The notes under the pieces are model-generated. The model was not told the DNA's origin and did no database searches. It worked only from the letters and a program-made list of their open reading frames with translations. Shown here one piece after another: positions 46,358 through 54,669 of a stretch of 64,000 nucleotides of DNA. The stretch lies in contig NZ_JAWQJT010000001.1 in NCBI RefSeq assembly GCF_033441515.1, positions 186,001 to 250,000 on the forward strand, written 5' to 3'. Source of the stretch: Amycolatopsis solani. Lineage in GTDB: Bacteria > Actinomycetota > Actinomycetes > Mycobacteriales > Pseudonocardiaceae. How positions within the stretch are numbered: position 1 is the first letter of the stretch; each line of letters opens with the position of its first letter. Made by a program: the position numbers and the translations under genes.

Positions 46358-47194
46358 TCAGGCGAAGTCGGTGCGGTGGTCCTCCGCCCACTGCCGGAAC
46401 GTCCTCGGGGCGCGGCCGGTCACCTCGCGGACCACGTCCGTCACCAGCGACGGCTCCCGCAATGTCCGCTCCCACACCCGCAAGACGTCCGGCGGCACCT
46501 CGGGCGGGAAGCCTGACGCGACCATCCGCTCGGCCGCCTGCTCCGCCGTCAGCTCTTCGACCCGCAACGGCCGCCCGAGGACGTCCGCCAGGATCGCGGC
46601 CTGCTCGCGGAACGAGATCGGCTCCGGGCCCGTCAGCGCGAGCGCTTCGCCGGCGTGCGAGCGGTCGATCAGGATCCGGGCCGCGACCGCCGCGATGTCG
46701 CGCTCGTGGATGGCGCCGATCTTCGAGTCCGGGTACGCCGTGCGGACCACGCCCTCCGCGATGTCCGCGCGCCAGCCCAGGGCGTTCGTCGCGAACGCGC
46801 CCGGGTTGAGCACCGTCGAGGCGAACGGCGCCGCCGCCAGCGCCTCTTCCGCCGCGCGGTGCAGCCGCGCGATCCGGCCCTCCGCCGACTGCGGTTCGAG
46901 CGTCGCCGACGACGACAGCAGGACGACGTGCCGCACGCCCGCCGCCTCAGCCGCCTTCACGAATCCCTCGATGCCCTGCGGCCGCGTGTACAGGAAGACC
47001 GCGGACACCCCCGCCACCGCGGCGTCCAGCGTCGACGCGTCTTCGAGGTCCGCGCTCACCTTCGCGACGCCGTCCGGAACGTCGAGCGTGGTCGCGTCCC
47101 TGCTCGCCGCACGTACGTCTTGACCTGCGGAAACAAGCTCTTCGAGCACCGCTCGGCCGACGTTGCCGCGAGCCCCGGTGACGAGAATGGTCAT
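46358..47194 (-). CDS. NmrA-like NAD(P)-binding protein
   Basis: Atypical SDR of 278 residues. The cofactor motif GARGNVGRAVL is at residues 7-17; VFLYTRPQGIEGFV, VLLSSSATLEP and VLNPGAFATN follow. It lacks the YxxxK catalytic pair, as in NmrA/HSCARG-type sensors and quinone oxidoreductase-like proteins. ATG 47192-47194 is chosen over upstream starts because the glycine-rich strand begins at once. A palindromic operator lies 22 bp upstream. Substrate or sensing role unknown. Confidence 0.88.
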   Translation of the reverse strand: MTILVTGARGNVGRAVLEELVSAGQDVRAASRDATTLDVPDGVAKVSADLEDASTLDAAVAGVSAVFLYTRPQGIEGFVKAAEAAGVRHVVLLSSSATLEPQSAEGRIARLHRAAEEALAAAPFASTVLNPGAFATNALGWRADIAEGVVRTAYPDSKIGAIHERDIAAVAARILIDRSHAGEALALTGPEPISFREQAAILADVLGRPLRVEELTAEQAAERMVASGFPPEVPPDVLRVWERTLREPSLVTDVVREVTGRAPRTFRQWAEDHRTDFA

Positions 47195-47215
47195 GAGTGA
47201 ACCCCAGTTCCCAGA

Positions 47216-47240
47216 TAGCTTTGCTTGCAAAGCAAAGCTA
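47216..47240. promoter_or_regulatory. Palindromic operator before the NmrA-like gene
   Basis: Arms TAGCTTTGCT and AGCAAAGCTA flank TGCAA. The spacing and AT content fit an HxlR/MarR-type operator; such regulators commonly control NmrA-like genes. The regulator gene is not in the window. Confidence 0.5.
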
Positions 47241-47302
47241 CTCAGGCCCGCGATCCGGTGTCAACCGGCGAGGTCTCTGGTCCGCGCCTTAGCCTTGTCC
47301 GC

Positions 47303-48013
47303 ATGAGCCTGACCGACGAGCTGCTGCGCCCGCTGCTGGCCTCGCCCGCCCGACCGTTGATCACCCACTACGACGACCAGCTCGGCAGCCGCGTCGAGCT
47401 GTCCGTGGCGACCACCGCCAACTGGGCCGCGAAGACGGCCAACTGGCTGACCGAAGAGTTCGACGTAGAGCCGGGCGACGCGGTGGCCGTGCAGCTCCCG
47501 GCGCACTGGCAGACCGTCGGCGTGCTGCTCGGGGCGTGGTGGTGCGGGGCGCGCGTGGTGACCGAGGGCGCCGGCGCGCGGGTGGCGTTCGTCGGGCCGG
47601 ACGACCCGGAGCCGACCGGCGCGACCTCGACCGCCGTCGTCACGCTCGACCCGATGGGCCGCGGCCTGTCCGAACCGCCGGGCGGCGGCGCGTTCGACTA
47701 CCTGACGGAGTCACGGATGGCGGGCGACCAGTACCGCCCGCTCTTCCCGATCCCCGGCGACACGGCGGCACTCTTCGACTCCACTGTGGACGAAGTGCTG
47801 GCCGAAGCCCGCGCCCGTGCGGCGAAACTGGGCCTCGGTCACGACGACCGCGTGCTGTCCACAAGGGACTGGGACGGGCCGGAGGGCATCCTCGACGGCT
47901 TCCTCGTCCCGCTCGCCGCCGGCGCCCACCTCGTCCACGTCAGCAACGCGGACGAGGCGAAACTGGGGGCCCGCCGTGACGCCGAGCGCACCACGGCGGA
48001 CCTCCCGGCTTAA
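47303..48013 (+). CDS. TIGR03089 family protein
   Basis: Actinobacterial protein of 236 residues related to the N-terminal part of adenylate-forming enzymes but lacking the AMP-binding signature loops and C-terminal domain, so probably not a ligase. It reads like an acyl-CoA synthetase start (LITHYDDQLGSRVELSVATTANWAAKTANWL, GDAVAVQLPAHWQTVGVLLGAWWCGA). The ATG has TAGCCT seven bases upstream (leaderless). A homologue follows the LCP gene in mycobacteria too (Rv3268), so the link to LCP proteins is old. Confidence 0.85.
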   Translation: MSLTDELLRPLLASPARPLITHYDDQLGSRVELSVATTANWAAKTANWLTEEFDVEPGDAVAVQLPAHWQTVGVLLGAWWCGARVVTEGAGARVAFVGPDDPEPTGATSTAVVTLDPMGRGLSEPPGGGAFDYLTESRMAGDQYRPLFPIPGDTAALFDSTVDEVLAEARARAAKLGLGHDDRVLSTRDWDGPEGILDGFLVPLAAGAHLVHVSNADEAKLGARRDAERTTADLPA

Positions 48014-48446
48014 GCGTTCTGCAGTTCCCCGGCTTCGACGCGGCGGGCGCGCTTGCGGCCCCACAGCAGGTGGTCCAGCGAAAGCCGCCCGCCGTTGAAG
48101 CCGAGGGCGAGCCCGGCCAGCGCCAGCACCAGGACGAGCTCGTAGCCGCCCTGCCCGGTCAGGCCGTTGTCGATGTGCACCGACAGCAGCGCGCCGACCG
48201 AGATCACGACGTACCCGATGCCGACCAGCGGCAGCAGGAAACCCGCGATGAACGCGACGGACCCGAGGATTTCGACGGTCATCGCGAAGACCGCGGCGGC
48301 GGTGGGCAGCGGGATGCCCGTCATCTCGAAAACTTCGCCGTGCCGTCGATGCCGTTGTTCCACTTCTGGATGCCGTGCGCCAGGAAGACGACCGCGACGC
48401 CGATCCTCCCCAGCAACAGGGCCACGTCCTTGAATCGTCCGAACAT
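48010..48446 (-). pseudogene. DoxX family membrane protein, frameshifted
   Basis: Two pieces of one DoxX protein lie in different frames. From ATG 48446 the first reads MFGRFKDVALLLGRIGVAVV through FLAHGIQKWNNGIDGTAKF and then hits a stop at 48321. The second frame continues KFFEMTGIPLPTAAAVFAM to the end at 48010 with the remaining membrane helices. One missing T in the TTTT run (48329-48332, AAAA on the plus strand) explains the break. Intact it would be about 145 residues with four helices. It may be a true pseudogene, a sequencing error or ribosomal slippage. Confidence 0.8.
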
Positions 48447-48632
48447 CGGTTTCAGCTCCCCGGTGGGTGAATTTTCAACTGACCCGCCCCAAGTTAGGGG
48501 TCCGGAAGTCCCGTTCGAAGCTCCGGAGGGTGATCGACAGGGAACCGACAGGGAGCAGAAAAGCGGTTGGCCACGGCGCCGACGAGCGCTATCTTCGCCC
48601 TGACCTGCGCCGACGACCGCGAGGAGACCCCG

Positions 48633-48740
48633 ATGCGCCGACAGACCGTCCGACCCGGCCTGTCACCCGCATCACAAAGGACTCCTCACGACCGTGAAAA
48701 CCCTGAACATCGGCATTCTCGCGCACGTCGACGCCGGTAA
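48633..48740 (+). CDS. Possible leader peptide upstream of the Tet(M)-like gene
   Basis: A 35-residue Arg-rich reading frame (MRRQTVRPGLSPASQR...) begins eight bases after GAGGAG and ends 47 bases inside the start of the ribosomal-protection-type GTPase, in another frame. Leader peptides that sense ribosome stalling are known before such genes in other bacteria. Composition could equally be chance in GC-rich DNA. Confidence 0.3.
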   Translation: MRRQTVRPGLSPASQRTPHDRENPEHRHSRARRRR

Positions 48741-50547
48741 GACCAGCCTGACCGAGCGCCTGCTGTTCGACGCGGGCGTCCTCGACCACCTAGGCAGCGT
48801 CGACCGGGGTGACACCCAGACCGACTCGCTCGAGCTCGAACGCCGCCGTGGCATCACCATCCGGTCCGCGGTGGCGTCCTTCGTGACCGGCGGCACCCGG
48901 ATCACCCTGATCGACACCCCGGGCCACTCGGACTTCATCGCCGAGGTCGAGCGTGCCCTGCGGGTGCTCGACGGCGCCGTCCTCGTGGTGTCCGCCGTCG
49001 AGGGCGTCCAAGCCCAGACCCGCGTGCTGATGCGCACGCTGCGCCGTCTCGCCATCCCGACCCTCATCTTCGTCAACAAGACTGACCGCGCCGGCGCCCG
49101 CGACCAGCTCGGCGACATCCGCGCCAAGCTGGCGCCACGGGCGTTCGCGCCGCACCAGACGTCACCCGACGAGCTGAGCGAGCTGCTGGCCGACGGCGAC
49201 GACGCTTTCCTGAGGTCCTATGTGGACGACAACGTCGACGCCGCGGCCCGCCGCGCCGAGCTGGCCCGGCAGGTCGCCCGCGGCGCGCTGCACCCCGTGC
49301 TGTCCGGCTCGGCCATCACCGGCGACGGCGTCGCGGACCTGGTGACGACGATGGCCGAGCTGCTCCCGGCGACCGAGCGCACCGGCGACGGGCCGCTGGC
49401 CGCGACGGTGTTCAAGATCGACCGCGGCCGCGCCGGGGAGAAGATCGCCTACGCCCGGCTGTACTCCGGCACACTGGCCGCGCGGCAGCGGATTTCCTTC
49501 TACCGCGGCGAAACCGAGCTCACCGGCCGGGTCTCGGCGGTCGAAGTCGTCGGCGACGACGTCGCACTCGCCGGGGACGTCGCCCGCGTGCGCGGACTGC
49601 GCGAGGTCCGGATCGGCGACCGGCTCGGGTCACCCGGCGCCGCTCGCGACGGCGTGTTCGCGCCGCCGAGCCTCGAAACCGTCGTGCGGCCGGTCCGGCC
49701 CGAGCAGGCTGCCGCGCTGTTCACCGCGCTGACCCGGCTGTCCGAAGAGGACCCGTTGATCGACGTCCGCCGGTACGGCCACGACGTTTCGGTGCGGCTC
49801 TACGGCGAAGTGCAGAAGGAAGTGCTGCGCTCGATGCTCGCCGAGGGCGCCGGGATCGACGTCACCTTCGAGCGGACGCGCACGCTGTACGTCGAGAAGC
49901 CGGTCGCCCGCGGCGAGGCCGTCGAGGAGCTGGACCCGGAGCAGCGGCTGTACTTCTTCGCGACGGTCGGGCTGCGGGTGGAACCCGGGCCGGGAGTCGC
50001 GTTCGGGCTGTCGGTGGAGCTGGGTTCGCTGCCCCTGGCGTTCCACAAGGCGATCGAGGAGACCGTCCACCGGACGCTCGAACAGGGGCTGTACGGCTGG
50101 GAGGTGCTGGACATCGCCGTCACGCTGACGCACACGGCGTTCTTCAGCCCGCTCAGCGCCGCCGGCGACTTCCGCAAGATGACGCCGCTGGTGCTCATGG
50201 CGGCATTGAAGGTGGCCGGCACGCGGGTGCACGAGCCGATACACCGCTTCGAGCTGGAGGTCCCGGTGCCTGCCGTCAGCGCGGTGCTGCTCAAGCTGGC
50301 CGAGCTGCGGGCGGTCCCCGGCGAACCCGTCACCGGGACCGGGACCTGCACGCTGCACGGCACGATCCCGGCGGCGCACGTCCACGAGTTCGAGCAGGCA
50401 CTGCCGGCACTCGGCCAGGGCGAGGGCGTGTTCCTCAGCGAGTTCTGCGAGTACCGGCCGTACCCGGGGCCGCCGCCGGTCCGCCCCCGGACCGGCGACA
50501 ACCCGTTGGACCGCAAGGAATACCTGGCGCAGGTCGCCCGGCGTTAG
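48694..50547 (+). CDS. Tet(M)/OtrA-like ribosomal protection GTPase (EF-G paralogue)
   Basis: Translation GTPase of 617 residues. The G domain has AHVDAGKTSL, RGITI, DTPGH and NKTD; domains II-V resemble EF-G, with GEVQKEVL in domain III and a C-terminal EFCEYRPYPG like the loop region of ribosomal protection proteins. These release tetracycline from ribosomes, and actinomycetes often carry such genes intrinsically. The length is slightly below the usual 640 residues. GTG 48694 is preceded by AAAGGA. Resistance is likely by family but not proven; a role under other ribosome stress is possible. Confidence 0.9.
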   Translation: MKTLNIGILAHVDAGKTSLTERLLFDAGVLDHLGSVDRGDTQTDSLELERRRGITIRSAVASFVTGGTRITLIDTPGHSDFIAEVERALRVLDGAVLVVSAVEGVQAQTRVLMRTLRRLAIPTLIFVNKTDRAGARDQLGDIRAKLAPRAFAPHQTSPDELSELLADGDDAFLRSYVDDNVDAAARRAELARQVARGALHPVLSGSAITGDGVADLVTTMAELLPATERTGDGPLAATVFKIDRGRAGEKIAYARLYSGTLAARQRISFYRGETELTGRVSAVEVVGDDVALAGDVARVRGLREVRIGDRLGSPGAARDGVFAPPSLETVVRPVRPEQAAALFTALTRLSEEDPLIDVRRYGHDVSVRLYGEVQKEVLRSMLAEGAGIDVTFERTRTLYVEKPVARGEAVEELDPEQRLYFFATVGLRVEPGPGVAFGLSVELGSLPLAFHKAIEETVHRTLEQGLYGWEVLDIAVTLTHTAFFSPLSAAGDFRKMTPLVLMAALKVAGTRVHEPIHRFELEVPVPAVSAVLLKLAELRAVPGEPVTGTGTCTLHGTIPAAHVHEFEQALPALGQGEGVFLSEFCEYRPYPGPPPVRPRTGDNPLDRKEYLAQVARR

Positions 50548-51359
50548 CGCTTGTGGGCCCAGGCCGCGCCGAAGCAGTACGCACCGAACGCGGCGAGGCC
50601 GAGCGCCACCACGGTCAGCAGCACGACGCCGAAGGGCTGGGCGGCGAGCGTCTTGAGCGCGGCGTCCAGCCCGCCGGCCTTGTTCGGGTCGGCCTGGAAC
50701 CCGGCGATGGCGAGGAGGATCGCGACGATCGCGAAGACGACGCCCTTGGCGAGGTAGCCCGTGGCGCCGACCCAGCCGATCCAGCGCTTGGTCTTGCCCG
50801 GCAGCTCGCTCGTGTCGAGGTCTTCGAGGAACTTCTTCTTGAACCCCTTCACCCCGGCGGCGATCGCGACGCCGAGCACGCACGCCGCGGCGACGACCAC
50901 CAGTGCCGGCCCGGCCGGCAGCTTCAGCAGCTCGGCGGTGAACTCCTGCTGGCTCTGGTTGTTCGAGCCGCCACCTCCGCTGCCGGTGGCGATCCGGACG
51001 GCGGTGAAGCCGAGCACGAGCACGGCGACCCCGCGCGCCGCGGCGCCGATCCGCTTGCGCGTCCGCTTGCCGCCGCTGACCCAGGTGTAGCCCTTGGCCG
51101 CCATCAGGAACTGCCAGAGGCCGTAGGCGACGAGGCCGACGGCGATCACCCAGAGCAGAATCTGGCCGAACGCCGTCGAGCCGACCTGCTGCAGCGCTCC
51201 CTTCTGGTCCGCCTGCTCGCTGTCTCCGAAGGCGACCTGCAGCGCCAGGTAGGCGATGACGAGGTGCACGACGCCGTAGCACGCCATCCCGATCCTGCCG
51301 AGCAGCTGCACGGTGTCGCTCTTCTCGCCCCTTCGGGCGGTGGCCTCTGTCCGGTTCAT
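50544..51359 (-). CDS. DUF1206 membrane protein
   Basis: Integral membrane protein of 271 residues made of three DUF1206 repeats, each with two helices: GRIGMACYGVVHLVIAYLALQ, then ARGVAVLVLGFTAVRIA, then VGATGYLAKGVVFAIVAILLAI. Loops are basic on one side (KGGKRTRKR, KGFKKKF). A glycine/serine-rich loop (GSGGGGSNNQSQQ) separates repeats. ATG 51357-51359 is preferred to the GTG at 51377. It converges on the GTPase with a 4-bp overlap. Function unknown in the family. Confidence 0.88.
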   Translation of the reverse strand: MNRTEATARRGEKSDTVQLLGRIGMACYGVVHLVIAYLALQVAFGDSEQADQKGALQQVGSTAFGQILLWVIAVGLVAYGLWQFLMAAKGYTWVSGGKRTRKRIGAAARGVAVLVLGFTAVRIATGSGGGGSNNQSQQEFTAELLKLPAGPALVVVAAACVLGVAIAAGVKGFKKKFLEDLDTSELPGKTKRWIGWVGATGYLAKGVVFAIVAILLAIAGFQADPNKAGGLDAALKTLAAQPFGVVLLTVVALGLAAFGAYCFGAAWAHKR

Positions 51360-51440
51360 GCCTGCTCTAGTACCCATTCCGACGCGCCATCGGCTGGGCC
51401 ATGCGGCCTAATCACTTGCTGTGCCTGGGACGATCCCTGC

Positions 51441-51827
51441 GTGAACGCGCGACTGATCGGCTACTGGTCGGAGTCGGAGGTGCACCCCGGCTCGACCGAG
51501 TACACCGAGCTCGGCTTCCGCGCCGACGGGACGGGCTGGCAGTACTGGTCGAGCTGGAGCACGGAGTTCGTCGTCCACCGGTTCGACTGGCACACGCCGG
51601 CACCGGGACGGCTGGACCTGCGCCTGCGGCTGGAGATCGACGGCACGTGGGCGGCGGACGGCAGCCACCGCGTCGAACGCCGTGAGCACGTCGACACCCG
51701 CCTCGAACTCGCCTGGACGCTCGAGCCGGACCGCGGGCTGACCCTGGACCGCCCGCTCGACGACATGCTCGGCGGCACCCGGTTCCTGCCCGTCGAAGGC
51801 GGCGGGACGGACCCGACGCTGGCTTAG
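51441..51827 (+). CDS. Hypothetical protein
   Basis: Soluble protein of 128 residues rich in Trp and acidic residues (LIGYWSESEVHPGSTEYTEL, GWQYWSSWSTEFVVHRFDW), probably a small beta-sandwich or lipocalin-like fold judging by alternating hydrophobic residues. The WQYWS and RFDW pattern recurs in actinobacterial uncharacterised proteins. Starts at GTG 51441. It ends 4 bp inside the next convergent gene. No function recognised. Confidence 0.7.
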   Translation: MNARLIGYWSESEVHPGSTEYTELGFRADGTGWQYWSSWSTEFVVHRFDWHTPAPGRLDLRLRLEIDGTWAADGSHRVERREHVDTRLELAWTLEPDRGLTLDRPLDDMLGGTRFLPVEGGGTDPTLA

Positions 51828-52249
51828 GCGGGGCGGCGCCGGACTTCGCCGAGGCCGGTCCAGCCGCCGTTGACGGCGAGCAGCGTCAGGATCTGCTCGG
51901 CCTGTTCGGCGAACCGCGCGAGGTCGTCGTGCAGCAGGGCGGCGCGGTCGCCGTCGAGCTGGTCGACGTCGTCGAACCAGAGCGAAATCACCGAGCCCGC
52001 CGTAACGGCGAGCCCCTGCGTCAGGCGCAGGAAGCCGTCCGACGGCTCATCGGCGTCCGCGCGGTACGCGGTTTCGATCTCGTCGCACGCGGCGAGCAGG
52101 TCCCGCAGCTGACGCACGGCACCGGCCGGCGTCCCGTCCCAGGCGGCCGTCGGCCACGCCCGGTCGGACAGCTCGAGCCACAGCCGCCAGCCGGCGACCA
52201 GCTCGGCTTCGTCGTGGGGCGTCCAGGACGCCGGAACCGGCCAGTACAT
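51824..52249 (-). CDS. Hypothetical protein
   Basis: Protein of 141 residues, acidic and predicted largely helical (DEAELVAGWRLWLELSDRAW, RQLRDLLAACDEIETAYRAD, LARFAEQAEQILTLLAVNGG). No signal peptide or membrane segment. Start ATG 52249. It lies between the small hypothetical gene and the lipase-like gene and shares no motif I recognise. Confidence 0.65.
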   Translation of the reverse strand: MYWPVPASWTPHDEAELVAGWRLWLELSDRAWPTAAWDGTPAGAVRQLRDLLAACDEIETAYRADADEPSDGFLRLTQGLAVTAGSVISLWFDDVDQLDGDRAALLHDDLARFAEQAEQILTLLAVNGGWTGLGEVRRRPA

Positions 52250-52317
52250 GCTTCGAGGGTGACACCGCCGGAGCGGAAATCCGCCCCGGCGGTGGGTTAT
52301 GTCTCATGTGGCGAAAC

Positions 52318-53244
52318 TCAGCTGATCACGGGCGGCACCGGCACGCACGGCGGCGTCTTGGCGTGCGCGGGGTCGAGCGCGTTGAGCACCAGCCCCTGGG
52401 CGACGGGGTCGTAGGTGATGCCGAGGTGGTCGGTGAAGTCGAGCCCGCAGACGTTCTGCAGCAGGATGTTCTTGACGTTCGGTTTCGCCGGCAGGAACGC
52501 GCTCGTGTACGGCGTCACGACGTCGTCGTAGCGGGTCTGGATCACGGTGTACTGGATGCCGTCGACGGTTTCCCCACCGGCGTTGAGGTCGGTGAGGAAG
52601 TCGGACCCGACGGCTTGTTCGTTGCACGCCTGGCAGACGGTCCCGAGCGCGGCGGGCACGCCGGGGATCCGCTCGAGCGTGCTGAGCAGGCCGAAGAGGT
52701 CGGTCCCGTGGTTCGAGGGGGACAGCCCGACAAGCCGGCTGATCTTGTCCGCGCCGCCGAGGTACTTGATCCAGTACCGGACGTTCATCCCGCCCTGCGA
52801 GTGCCCGACGACGTCGAGCTTGCCGGCACCGGTGGCTTGCAGGACCTTGTCCCCGAAGGCAGCAAGCGCTTTCGTGGTGTCGGCGACCGGCCCGACGGTC
52901 TGCAGGAAGGAGCCGGGCGCCCCGCCGAAGTTCCCGGCGAAGACGCAGTACCCGGCGTTGGCGAGCTTCTGCGAGAGGTTGGCCCAGTTTTCGTAGGCGT
53001 TGGCGGTGGTCCCGTTGGAGAGCAGCACGGGATTGGGGTGCTTTTCGGAGGGCTTGCAGTTCCAGTCGTTCGCCCCGGGCGGCGCGATGGTGGGCGCCCC
53101 CAGCGAGTAGAGCGCGGCCGTGAGGATGTTCGGCTGCACGGGCCCGGTCGGTTCTCGTTCCGCGGCCTGCGCGGCCCCGGCCCCCAGCGTGAGCGCCACC
53201 GCCGCGGCCAGAGCCGCGGTCAGCCACCTGCGCGTCATACCCAT
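52318..53244 (-). CDS. Secreted lipase/esterase (alpha/beta hydrolase)
   Basis: Exported alpha/beta-hydrolase of 308 residues. Signal peptide about 1-27 (MGMTRRWLTAALAAAVALTL, ending AQA), then a lipase fold with the oxyanion region PVLLSNGTTANAYENWANL, the nucleophile elbow GHSQGG (Ser in VVGHSQGGMN), an acid residue in TRYDDVVTPY and His in GLDFTDHLGI. Cysteine pairs (NWNC, GYC; VCQAC) suggest disulfides. It resembles actinomycete extracellular triacylglycerol lipases of the LipA/LipC type. Start ATG 53244 has GAGAGG upstream. Confidence 0.88.
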   Translation of the reverse strand: MGMTRRWLTAALAAAVALTLGAGAAQAAEREPTGPVQPNILTAALYSLGAPTIAPPGANDWNCKPSEKHPNPVLLSNGTTANAYENWANLSQKLANAGYCVFAGNFGGAPGSFLQTVGPVADTTKALAAFGDKVLQATGAGKLDVVGHSQGGMNVRYWIKYLGGADKISRLVGLSPSNHGTDLFGLLSTLERIPGVPAALGTVCQACNEQAVGSDFLTDLNAGGETVDGIQYTVIQTRYDDVVTPYTSAFLPAKPNVKNILLQNVCGLDFTDHLGITYDPVAQGLVLNALDPAHAKTPPCVPVPPVIS

Positions 53245-53353
53245 CCCGTTCACCTCTCTGTGAAGGATGGTGATCCACGTCACCGACTGGTTAACGCGCG
53301 GGTAACTTGTCCGGACACTCCCCCTGGTGAGTGATTTTTCGACACAGCGAAAA

Positions 53354-53380
53354 CCCCCGGCACCACGTGGGTACCGGGGG
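53354..53380 (-). terminator. Hairpin after fadE25
   Basis: CCCCCGG/CCGGGGG arms extended by ACC/GGT with one mismatch, just beyond the acyl-CoA dehydrogenase stop codon on this strand. A run of A on the plus strand side (U on the transcript) makes it a near-canonical intrinsic terminator. Confidence 0.75.
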
Positions 53381-53397
53381 CGTCGTTCGTGCGGGGA

Positions 53398-54555
53398 TCA
53401 GCCCTTGAGCAGGGCGCGGGCCATGACGACCTTCTGGATCTGGTTCGTGCCTTCGTAGATCTGCGTGATCTTCGCGTCGCGCATCATGCGCTCCACCGGG
53501 AAGTCGCGGGTGTAGCCGGCGCCGCCGAAGAGCTGGACGGCGTCCGTCGTGACCTCCATCGCGATGTCCGACGCGTACGCCTTCGCCGCCGAGGCCATGA
53601 AGCCCGCGCGCTTGTCGCCGCGCTCGGTGGCCGCCGCGGAGGCGTAGACCAGGTGGCGGGCCGCTTCGATCTTGGTGCCCATGTCGGCCAGCATGAACTG
53701 GATGCCCTGGAACTCCGCGATCGCCTTGCCGAACTGGCGGCGGTCCTTCACGTACGCCACGGCCGCGTCGAGGGCGCCCTGGGCGATGCCCAGTGCCTGG
53801 GCGCCGATCGTCGGGCGGGTGTGGTCGAGGGTGCGCAGCGCCGTCTTCAGGCCGGAGCCGGGCTCGCCGATGATGCGGTCCTCGGGGATCGTGCAGTTCT
53901 CGAAGTAGATCTCGCGGGTCGGGGAACCCTTGATGCCGAGCTTCTTCTCCTTCGGGCCCACCGAGAAGCCCGGGTCGTCCTTGTGCACGACGAACGCCGA
54001 GATGCCGTTGGCCTTCTTCTCCGCGTCCGGGTCGGTCACGGCCATCACCGTGTACCAGGAGGACTCGCCCGCGTTCGTGATCCAGCACTTGGTGCCGTTG
54101 AGCACCCAGTGGTCGCCGTCGAGCCGGGCGCGCGTGCGCATCGACGCGGTGTCCGAGCCCGCTTCGCGCTCCGAAAGCGCGTACGACGCCGAAGCCTCGC
54201 CCGACGCGATCGAGGGCAGCACCAGCTTCTTCACGCTCTCCGAACCGGACAGGATGATCGGCTGCGTGCCGAGCTTGTTCACGGCCGGGATCAGCGACGC
54301 CGACGCGTCGACCCGCGCGACCTCTTCGATCACGATGCACGCGCCGATGGCGTCCGCACCCTGGCCGTCGTACTCCTCGCCGATGTGGACGGCGTTGAAG
54401 CCCGACTTGACGAGCGCGTTGTACGCCTCGATCGGGTAGCGCTCGTTCTCGTCGACCTCGGCCGCGTAGGGCGCGATCTCCTTCTCGGCCAGGGCCCGGA
54501 CCGCGGCCCGCAGCTCCTCGTGCTCCTCGGCAAGCTGGTACAGGCCGTCGGTCAC
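53398..54555 (-). CDS. fadE25: Acyl-CoA dehydrogenase (FadE25-like)
   Basis: FAD enzyme of 385 residues for the first step of beta-oxidation, 2,3-dehydrogenation of acyl-CoA. It shows the FAD signatures YALSEREAGSD and CWITNAGESSWYTVMAV, the GIAQGALDAAVAYVKDRRQFG helix, and QLFGGAGYTRDFPVERMMRD followed by the catalytic base Glu in QIYEGTNQIQ. Sequence and position near purE/purK match mycobacterial FadE25 closely, as remembered. Starts at GTG 54555. Chain-length preference not determined here. Confidence 0.92.
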   Translation of the reverse strand: MTDGLYQLAEEHEELRAAVRALAEKEIAPYAAEVDENERYPIEAYNALVKSGFNAVHIGEEYDGQGADAIGACIVIEEVARVDASASLIPAVNKLGTQPIILSGSESVKKLVLPSIASGEASASYALSEREAGSDTASMRTRARLDGDHWVLNGTKCWITNAGESSWYTVMAVTDPDAEKKANGISAFVVHKDDPGFSVGPKEKKLGIKGSPTREIYFENCTIPEDRIIGEPGSGLKTALRTLDHTRPTIGAQALGIAQGALDAAVAYVKDRRQFGKAIAEFQGIQFMLADMGTKIEAARHLVYASAAATERGDKRAGFMASAAKAYASDIAMEVTTDAVQLFGGAGYTRDFPVERMMRDAKITQIYEGTNQIQKVVMARALLKG

Positions 54556-54669
54556 TTCGGGTCACCTTCTCTGCAACGTCGGAAGAGTTCTGTCGATGTT
54601 AGCGCTCGTTCACAAGCGGCGGCGCCCTCGTCCTTGTGTCGTTGACCGCACAATTCGTAAGGTCGAGTG

